A DNA stretch of 46,759 bases, from contig NZ_BJWY01000048.1 of the NCBI RefSeq assembly GCF_007990715.1, positions 1 through 46,759 on the forward strand, read 5' to 3'. This document shows positions 41,786 to 46,759 of the stretch, one piece after another. The stretch is from Nocardia seriolae NBRC 15557. GTDB lineage: Bacteria > Actinomycetota > Actinomycetes > Mycobacteriales > Mycobacteriaceae. A program made the position numbers and the translations under genes. Every line of letters begins with the position of its first letter. The first letter of the stretch is position 1. The notes beneath the pieces were generated by a model. The model made no database searches and was not told where the DNA came from. It was given only the letters and a program-made list of their open reading frames with translations.

Positions 41786-42714
41786 CCGTGCTCGTGTTCT
41801 CGGCCTCGGACAAGGGCGGCACCGGACGCTCGGTCACCAGCTGCAATATGGCCTACTGGCTGAGCATGAAGGGCTACAAGGTCGCCTATCTGGACTTCGA
41901 CTTCGGATCGCCCACCGCGGGCGGCACTTTCGAGATCAGCCGGATCGACAATGGCGTGCGCGACGGCTCGGGCCTGCACGCCTACCTGCTCGACGAGAAC
42001 GGCACGCCCGCCCGGCTGAGCGTGCGCTCGGAGACCGACCGCCTGGAACTGAGCCGCTCCCGGCATCCCTCGGGCCGGCTGGTGCTGTTCCCCGGCGACC
42101 TCGGCGGCTCCGAGTTCACCACCCTCGACGAGCGCATGATCGACCGCTGCGCCGCCCTGTTCGCCCTGTGCGAGCAGGAATTCGACGTCACCTTCGTGGA
42201 TTTGAGCGCGGGCCGGTCCATCGCGCTGGCGCTGGCGCTCAGCGCCACCAAGCATCCGCAGCTGGCCCGGGCGGTGTGCCGGTGGCTGATCTTCCACCGC
42301 TGGACCCGCCAGCACATCGCGGCGGCCCGCGGCCTGGTGCACGACGAGCACGGGGTGCTGGCCACCGGCATGGCCTGGGGCCACGATCGGACCGCGCTGC
42401 TGAACTCCATGCGCTACATCCGCACCGCCGTCCCCGAACTCAACGCCGCCGCCGGACTGCGCCCGGCCCAGGCCGCCTGGCTGCAGGAACAGCACAACAC
42501 CCTGACCCGCGCGGCGAACCGGCACGGCATGGGCGAGAGCGGGATACTCGGAAAGATTCCGGTGGAGCCCATGCTGCAGTGCCGGGAACAGGTGATCCTG
42601 GATGTGGACGTGGCCGCGAACGTGGCCAATGCCGAGACCGTGGCGGCGTTCCGCGAGCTCACCGAGAAGCTCATGAACCAGGCCGTCTGGGAACAGGTGG
42701 AGGTGCGCAGATGA
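41782..42714 (+). CDS. ParA/MinD-like protein with variant P-loop (SCO2523 family)
   Basis: Protein of 310 residues with the fold start of ParA/MinD/ArsA ATPases. The deviant Walker A reads SDKGGTGRS (residues 9-17): the signature Lys11 is kept but the P-loop Lys is Arg16. Switch-like segments follow at YLDFDFGSP (about 38) and TFVDLSAGRS (Walker B-like, about 137). A GTG start at 41782 gives the overlap with the first gene; GTG 41788 has better ribosome-site spacing. Loss of the P-loop Lys suggests nucleotide binding without normal hydrolysis. An ATGA overlap follows. Confidence 0.75.
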   Translation: MTVLVFSASDKGGTGRSVTSCNMAYWLSMKGYKVAYLDFDFGSPTAGGTFEISRIDNGVRDGSGLHAYLLDENGTPARLSVRSETDRLELSRSRHPSGRLVLFPGDLGGSEFTTLDERMIDRCAALFALCEQEFDVTFVDLSAGRSIALALALSATKHPQLARAVCRWLIFHRWTRQHIAAARGLVHDEHGVLATGMAWGHDRTALLNSMRYIRTAVPELNAAAGLRPAQAAWLQEQHNTLTRAANRHGMGESGILGKIPVEPMLQCREQVILDVDVAANVANAETVAAFRELTEKLMNQAVWEQVEVRR

Positions 42715-43760
42715 GCTCCGCGACCGACTACAGCGAGGCCGGCGAGCGCAATCGGGTGGCCGGGCAGCCGCTCTCGCATCTGTCCATCGAGGTCGGGCAC
42801 TTCTATATGGACGAGCTCGTCAACGGCGTCGACCGCATCCACGCGCAGCTGCGCAAGGTGGCGCCCATCGTCGAGGCCCAGAAGGCCGCGGCGGCGGAAG
42901 AATTCGGTCCGGGCGCGCGGGTGAGCACCTGCTTCCTGGTCGACGACTACTTCTGGACCAGGACCGGAACCCGGGGCCGGGACGCGCGGCGCAGCGCGGG
43001 GCCGCGCGAAGTGATTCCGAAACTGCTGGAGGCGGCGCAGAACTGCGGCGTGCCCATCGACTACCTGGCCCGGGAGGCCGGATGCGCCGAGGTCCCGTCG
43101 TTCCTGGACGGTGAGCCGATCGGCGAGCCGGTCCGGCTGGCCGCCATGATGGCCGCGCGCATCGTGCCCGAACCCGAGCACGACGGCACCGGCCGCCGCC
43201 CGCCGACCGTGGAGTCCGGCTGGCTGTGCAATGGCCGCCGCTCCTCGGAATTCGATGCGGGACAGGCCATGCGGATCGCGCGCTACCGGCCGCCGGAGGA
43301 GTTCGGCGCGCGCAATCACTCGATCTTCCTGGACGTGCAGCTGTGGAGCCGCCAGCTCGAGGAGGTCGCGGGCGAGCGGGTGGAGCGGATTCTCTGGTCC
43401 TGCCCGTTCCTGGCCACCATCTGGCAGTTGCTGCGGCTGGGCATGATTCGCGACGAGGGCGCGATCGTCGCCGCGCCGGTGCCGTGGACCGACCAGTGGC
43501 CCTCCGACTGGTCGCGACTGCCGTCGATCATGCAGCTGAATCCCGACGCCAAACCGTTCGCGGCCTACCGGGCGCTGTCCGTGCTGCCCTACGGCTACCT
43601 GGGCATCGAACACGCGGTCCGGGTCATCCTCGACCACCTCCAGCTCGATGACGACGTGCAGGCCAAGCTGGCCGAACGCGGTGCGGCCGAACGTATTCCG
43701 GTGGAAGTGCCGCAGCAGGCCACACGCCGGTTGAACCACATCTTCCTCGGGGACGTCTGA
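42711..43760 (+). CDS. Protein of the SCO2522 family, unknown function
   Basis: Third gene of the cluster, 349 residues, soluble. It contains VSTCFLVDDYF (about 71-81) and a later NHSIFLDVQLWSR, alternating strands and helices. WSCPFLATIWQLLRLGMIR is a hydrophobic but probably buried helix. A VDDYF-type acidic pair could be catalytic or metal-binding, but I know of no assigned activity. The start ATG 42711 lies in the stop of the P-loop gene, so the two are translationally coupled. Assigned to SCO2522 by cluster order. Confidence 0.68.
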   Translation: MSSATDYSEAGERNRVAGQPLSHLSIEVGHFYMDELVNGVDRIHAQLRKVAPIVEAQKAAAAEEFGPGARVSTCFLVDDYFWTRTGTRGRDARRSAGPREVIPKLLEAAQNCGVPIDYLAREAGCAEVPSFLDGEPIGEPVRLAAMMAARIVPEPEHDGTGRRPPTVESGWLCNGRRSSEFDAGQAMRIARYRPPEEFGARNHSIFLDVQLWSRQLEEVAGERVERILWSCPFLATIWQLLRLGMIRDEGAIVAAPVPWTDQWPSDWSRLPSIMQLNPDAKPFAAYRALSVLPYGYLGIEHAVRVILDHLQLDDDVQAKLAERGAAERIPVEVPQQATRRLNHIFLGDV

Positions 43761-43771
43761 ATGGCGGGCAC

Positions 43772-44755
43772 ATGAACGATCCGCTGGTGCTGCTGGGGGA
43801 GGTGCGCACGGGGCTGTTGCCGAACTCGGGCGGATTGGCGGCGCGCGAGGCGTCGGCGCTGCTGTCGCTGCTGCCCGGGCAGCGCGTGCTGATGCGGGAA
43901 CGCCCACTGGCGCTGGCCATCTCGCCGAGTTCCGCGGTGGGCGTGGACTGCGCGCTGGCGACGGTGTCGCGCAACGAGACCCGCGCCATCGGGACGGTGG
44001 CCGCGCACGCGGTTCTGGTCGGCGGTCGGGTGGCGCAGAATTCGGCCTGCTCGACCGTGGTCCGGGCGGAGGACAAGAACCGCCGGCCCTGGTCGCACTA
44101 TCTGACCCAGGTCGGGACTCTGGAGGCGTGGCACCGCATTGCCGACGACGCCTCGGCGGCAGTCGATCTCACCGAGGGCTTCCTGGAGGGCTCCAGCGCC
44201 TCCACCCTGGACCTGGGGTCCATCAGCGATCGGCTGCTGACCCGGGTGCGCACCGACCCGCGACTCGATCAGGATCCGCCGGTGCGTTCCGCGGCCACCC
44301 GGCTGCGCTGGGCGGCGCGGGTCGCGCCGCCGGTGGGCGGCAGCGTGCGCGGGCGCACCCTGTTCGCTTTCCGGCTGGAGGACGAGGCCACCCGGTCGGT
44401 GCGGATCATGGTGCCGACCGCCCGGGATCTGGCTGGGGTGCAACGGTTCTGCGAGGACCTGGCCGTGCACGACTGGCTGCTGTCCACCGTCGGCTCGGCG
44501 CTGGCCGAAGCCGATCGGCCGACACCGGAACGCAGTCCGTCCACCCAGCTGGCGCCGCTGCTCGAACGGCTGGTGCAGCTGTGGATGCCGGGCGCGCACA
44601 CCCCGCCCCGGCTGCGCGAGCTGTGGACCCGGCTGGAGTCCGACCCGGGCTTCACCCGGCAGTGGACCGCCCAGGTGGGCCAGCTGCGCGACCGCCTGGC
44701 GGTGGCGACCCTGGATGCCTTGCGCAGCTCCAAGATCAGCACCATTCAATGGTGA
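43772..44755 (+). CDS. Protein of the SCO2521 family, unknown function
   Basis: Last gene of the cluster, 327 residues, no signal peptide or clear membrane span. Begins MNDPLVLLGEVRTGLLPNSG and holds a strand-rich first half (RPLALAISPSSAVGVDCALA, AHAVLVGGRVAQNSACS), then a helical C-terminal half. It starts 11 bases after the previous stop, so it is in the same operon. It ends 12 bases from the stop of the convergent channel-like gene. The SCO2521 assignment is by recalled order. In Streptomyces the set continues with an SCO2525-type methyltransferase, which is not present next to it here. Confidence 0.66.
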   Translation: MNDPLVLLGEVRTGLLPNSGGLAAREASALLSLLPGQRVLMRERPLALAISPSSAVGVDCALATVSRNETRAIGTVAAHAVLVGGRVAQNSACSTVVRAEDKNRRPWSHYLTQVGTLEAWHRIADDASAAVDLTEGFLEGSSASTLDLGSISDRLLTRVRTDPRLDQDPPVRSAATRLRWAARVAPPVGGSVRGRTLFAFRLEDEATRSVRIMVPTARDLAGVQRFCEDLAVHDWLLSTVGSALAEADRPTPERSPSTQLAPLLERLVQLWMPGAHTPPRLRELWTRLESDPGFTRQWTAQVGQLRDRLAVATLDALRSSKISTIQW

Positions 44756-44767
44756 GCCGGTTGTGCT

Positions 44768-45628
44768 TCAGAGCCGGCACCAGCGGCGCACCAGCAGGGC
44801 GAAGAACACCGACATGGTGACCGCGCCCAGGTAGCTCTCGATCACGAAGATGGCGCGCCCGCCCACCTTCACGTGCTGGGTATCCCCGATCCCCAGGGGA
44901 TTGAGGTAGTTCATCAGAACCTGGAAGACGGTGTCGGCGGTCGATTGATCCGCCCGCAGCAGCACCGCCACCAGGAACACCAGCAGTTGCACGACCACGA
45001 ACCACAGCATGCGGAAGGGCCGATACCCGTAGCCGCAGATCAGGTCCGGGAACAGGCCGCCGATGCGCTTCCAGCTCACCGGCTGGGCCAGCCGCCGCGC
45101 CCGGGCCTGGGCCAGCCCGCAGCGGTCCTCGGCGTCGGTGTCCTCGTCGATGCGGTACAGACTGCCCGCGCGCCGGTAGGCCAGCGCCGCGTGGGCGGGC
45201 AGCCCCGCCTGCACCAGCGGCGGACCCAGGCGTTCGTAGGCCTCGGCCAGCAGCCGGTTCTGGGTGCGGCTCAGGCGCAATGGACCCCGGAACTCCACCT
45301 CGGCGGCGATCAGCGCGGCCAGCAGTTTGTTGACCGGCATGGTGTCGGGGGTGGCGGTGGCGGTATGGCGCAGCAGCGGCGCGTAGATGTGGCCGAAGAC
45401 GAGACTATCACCGGCCCTGCGGATTCCGGGCGGATCGTAGGTGGCGACCACGGCTTCGGTGTGCCGGGTGAACAGGTCGAGCAGCGGCTGTTCGGTCGCG
45501 CGCCGGCGCAGCCGGTGCGGCTGCTCGAGGAATTCGGTGACGCTGTCGGCATAGGTGTCGGCGTGGCGTTCGATGCGCATGCTCATGTCCGCCACGCAAG
45601 GCGAAGAGGGCGCGCTTTTCTCGAGCAT
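44768..45628 (-). CDS. Two-span potassium-channel-like membrane protein with degenerate filter
   Basis: Protein of 286 residues. Residues 1-200 are soluble and helical with no family I recognise. A span at 207-224 (MLWFVVVQLLVFLVAVLL) is followed by a pore-like loop FQVLMNYLNPLGIGDT (235-250) and a second span at 259-280. The arrangement is that of two-span ion channels, but the filter TxGYGD is replaced by NPLGIGD, keeping only Gly, Gly and Asp. ATG 45628 is 2 bases after the acetyltransferase stop, so they are coupled; ATG 45586 is an alternative. A -10-like TATCAT also precedes it. Confidence 0.65.
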   Translation of the reverse strand: MLEKSAPSSPCVADMSMRIERHADTYADSVTEFLEQPHRLRRRATEQPLLDLFTRHTEAVVATYDPPGIRRAGDSLVFGHIYAPLLRHTATATPDTMPVNKLLAALIAAEVEFRGPLRLSRTQNRLLAEAYERLGPPLVQAGLPAHAALAYRRAGSLYRIDEDTDAEDRCGLAQARARRLAQPVSWKRIGGLFPDLICGYGYRPFRMLWFVVVQLLVFLVAVLLRADQSTADTVFQVLMNYLNPLGIGDTQHVKVGGRAIFVIESYLGAVTMSVFFALLVRRWCRL

Positions 45629-45630
45629 GA

Positions 45631-46101
45631 TCAATGATAAATCCGGCGTACCAGGACATCTCGGGGCTCGTCGGCGCCGAAGTAGGTGCCCTCGTGGTCG
45701 GTCCACACGAATCCGACCTCTTTGTAGAGGTGGTAGGCGGCGCGATTGCCGGGTTTCACGGTGACGTAGACCTGTTCGGCGCGGGCCCGGCGGCAGCGGT
45801 CGAGGGCGGCTTCCAGCAGGGCCCGGCCGATGCCGCGGCCCTGGCAGTCGGCGGCCACGGCAAACCCGAGGAACCAGGCCGCGCCCCGGTCGCCGATGGC
45901 GGTGAGCACGTAGCCGCGCACCTCCCCGGACTCTTCAATAACCGTCCAGTTTGCTCCGTGCAACTCGAAGAGCTGCCGCAGCACGAAATACGGATACGCG
46001 AGATGCTCGAACTCGACCACCTCGAGCGTGCGGATCGCGTCGAGATCCGCCAGTGTCGCGGTCCGGCACGCCGGAACCGGCGACTGTTCGAAGGCCAACA
46101 A
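45631..46101 (-). CDS. GNAT family N-acetyltransferase
   Basis: Acetyltransferase of 156 residues. The acetyl-CoA-binding motif reads VAADCQGRGIGRALLEAAL (Q/RxxGxG/A form), preceded by GAAWFLGFAV and followed by VYVTVKPGNRAAYHLYKEVGF, typical of RimI-like enzymes. The TTG start at 46101 has GGAGGGG 7 bases upstream; TTG 46098 is as likely, and GTG 46128 lacks such a site. The target may be a protein N-terminus or a small molecule; it cannot be told. It is coupled to the downstream channel-like gene by a 2-base gap. Confidence 0.85.
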   Translation of the reverse strand: MLAFEQSPVPACRTATLADLDAIRTLEVVEFEHLAYPYFVLRQLFELHGANWTVIEESGEVRGYVLTAIGDRGAAWFLGFAVAADCQGRGIGRALLEAALDRCRRARAEQVYVTVKPGNRAAYHLYKEVGFVWTDHEGTYFGADEPRDVLVRRIYH

Positions 46102-46186
46102 CGGTGTTCCCCTCCACCCCGGGCACACTCGCGTTCGGAAGAACGCGGGGTGGATTCCAGGGTAGGCGTCACACCGGAACTTGGGT

Positions 46187-46232
46187 GCGGTTCGGCCCGC
46201 CCGCCGTCTGTGGAACGGACGGGCCGAACCGC
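46187..46232 (-). terminator. Strong hairpin after the small-protein operon
   Basis: GCGGTTCGGCCCG (46187-46199) pairs with CGGGCCGAACCGC (46220-46232) over 13 perfect bases. CCGT and ACGG extend the stem inside. It lies 43 bases after the stop of the leftward small gene at 46275 and 86 bases upstream of the acetyltransferase start, so it probably separates the two units. No T run follows. Confidence 0.7.
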
Positions 46233-46274
46233 GCTGCTGCACGCGATGGGGACTGCGCCACCGCAACCCGGAGG

Positions 46275-46460
46275 TTAGGCGCGGGGCGTTCGAAAGCGCT
46301 GTGCGGCAGCGTTTATCGCGGCGGGGGGCCTTCCCCGGTACACCCCCGGCCGCGAAGCCTTCGTACGGTGGGCGTCGAGTGCCAGCCAGAGCAGGCGGTG
46401 CACCAAACGTTCGTAACTGGTCGGTTTCATCTGCACGGACGACCTCACGTGCCCGGTCAT
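46275..46460 (-). CDS. Small basic protein, 61 residues, unknown function
   Basis: Starts MTGHVRSSVQMKPTSYERLV and continues with an amphipathic helix RLVHRLLWLALDAHRTKA, then a basic, proline-containing tail ending FRTPRA. Its ATG at 46460 overlaps the stop of the preceding small gene by 4 bases (ATGA), and a strong hairpin follows 43 bases downstream; both argue that it is real. I do not recognise the family. The short Trp-Leu helix could bind a membrane or another protein. Confidence 0.5.
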   Translation of the reverse strand: MTGHVRSSVQMKPTSYERLVHRLLWLALDAHRTKASRPGVYRGRPPAAINAAAQRFRTPRA

Positions 46461-46660
46461 GGCAGCGCGCGCTCGTCGAGCACGACCCGTCCGCCCTCCA
46501 CCAGGGTGGCCCGGGCGCGCCGGCGCACCTTGCAGGTCTGCACGGTGCAATCGAGGTGCAATTGCATTGCGGCATGGGCTTGTTCGACGGACATCACACC
46601 CGGATCGCGGCGGCAGCGCGACAGACCGGCAATGTGCATGTTGAGGGACGTCAGTTGCAT
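46457..46660 (-). CDS. Small conserved-looking protein, 67 residues, unknown function
   Basis: From ATG 46660 (MQLTSLNMHIAGLSRC) with GGAG 9 bases upstream; an internal ATG at 46594 would give 45 residues (MSVEQAHAAMQLHLDC). The C-terminal core has Cys residues in HLDCTVQTCKV followed by RRRARATLVEGGRVVLDE. Proteins with this SVEQAHAAMQLHLDC..C..RRRARATLV pattern occur in nocardiae and relatives as I recall, with no known role. Translationally coupled to the next small gene. A long inverted repeat lies upstream in the leader. Confidence 0.6.
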   Translation of the reverse strand: MQLTSLNMHIAGLSRCRRDPGVMSVEQAHAAMQLHLDCTVQTCKVRRRARATLVEGGRVVLDERALP

Positions 46661-46694
46661 GCGCAGACCACTCCAGTTCCCACTCGTTCCTGAA

Positions 46695-46746
46695 GTGCCC
46701 GGAGATTCAGGAAAGGAAAGGGGCCTAGCTACACCACTCCGGGCAC
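46695..46746. promoter_or_regulatory. Inverted repeat upstream of the small-protein operon
   Basis: GTGCCCGGAG (46695-46704) and CTCCGGGCAC (46737-46746) are exact complements 32 bases apart, 35-86 bases upstream of the leftward ATG at 46660. It could form a leader hairpin in the transcript or mark an operator. The enclosed part carries CAGGAAAGGAAAGG on the plus strand. Confidence 0.4.
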
Positions 46747-46759
46747 ACATCTAGTGTCC

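Overview
The window is high-GC actinobacterial DNA. A complete yrbE/mce lipid-import operon, a DinB2-type polymerase, mycolate-group style gene content, frequent GTG starts, 4-base ATGA/GTGA gene overlaps and apparently leaderless genes point to a mycolic-acid-containing actinomycete, most likely Nocardia or a close relative. The genus is an inference. No rRNA, tRNA, insertion sequence, prophage or CRISPR array was seen.

Layout. (1) 70-9703 (+): mce operon yrbEA-yrbEB-mceA-B-C-D-E-F plus a Mce-associated membrane protein, closed by a perfect 18-bp hairpin. (2) 9791-15514 (-): RNase HI, SRPBCC protein, L-2-hydroxyglutarate oxidase, a membrane-anchored unknown, a TIGR03084-like protein and a DUF445 membrane protein. 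(3) 15677-16304 (+): a small toxin-first toxin-antitoxin-like pair with a palindrome over its -10 box. (4) 16310-19807 (-): catabolic-looking set of alpha/beta hydrolase, TetR regulator, a second hydrolase broken by a one-base indel, and a zinc-type alcohol dehydrogenase, with a repeat-rich operator upstream. (5) 19904-23173: an AhpD-like CxxC protein and a 53-residue zinc-ribbon-like protein (-), divergent from lon (+). The shared region carries two palindromes matching the CsoR/CstR operator and an HspR-type (HAIR) inverted repeat. (6) 23223-29807: tandem-repeat YbjQ-like protein and partner, EEP-family hydrolase, AcuI-type reductase, crotonase, DinB2-type polymerase, a LiaF-like protein and a His-rich methyltransferase. 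(7) 29896-39711: secreted glutamic (G1) peptidase, ABC exporter, large FAD/Fe-S oxidoreductase, AlkA-type glycosylase and a sugar-type ABC importer lacking its own ATPase. (8) 39905-44755 (+): four tightly coupled genes that I match to the uncharacterised Streptomyces SCO2524-2523-2522-2521 families, including a ParA/MinD-like protein with an altered P-loop. (9) 44768-46759 (-): a channel-like membrane protein, a GNAT acetyltransferase and a two-gene operon of very small proteins.

The strongest leads are: the SCO2521-2524-type cluster, best candidate for an undescribed system; the DinB2-type polymerase with glutamine at the steric-gate position; the CsoR-like plus HspR-like control region between the AhpD-like gene and lon; the toxin-antitoxin-like pair; and the unannotated small-protein operon at the right end. 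All functional calls come from reading the sequence and recalling families. No search was run.
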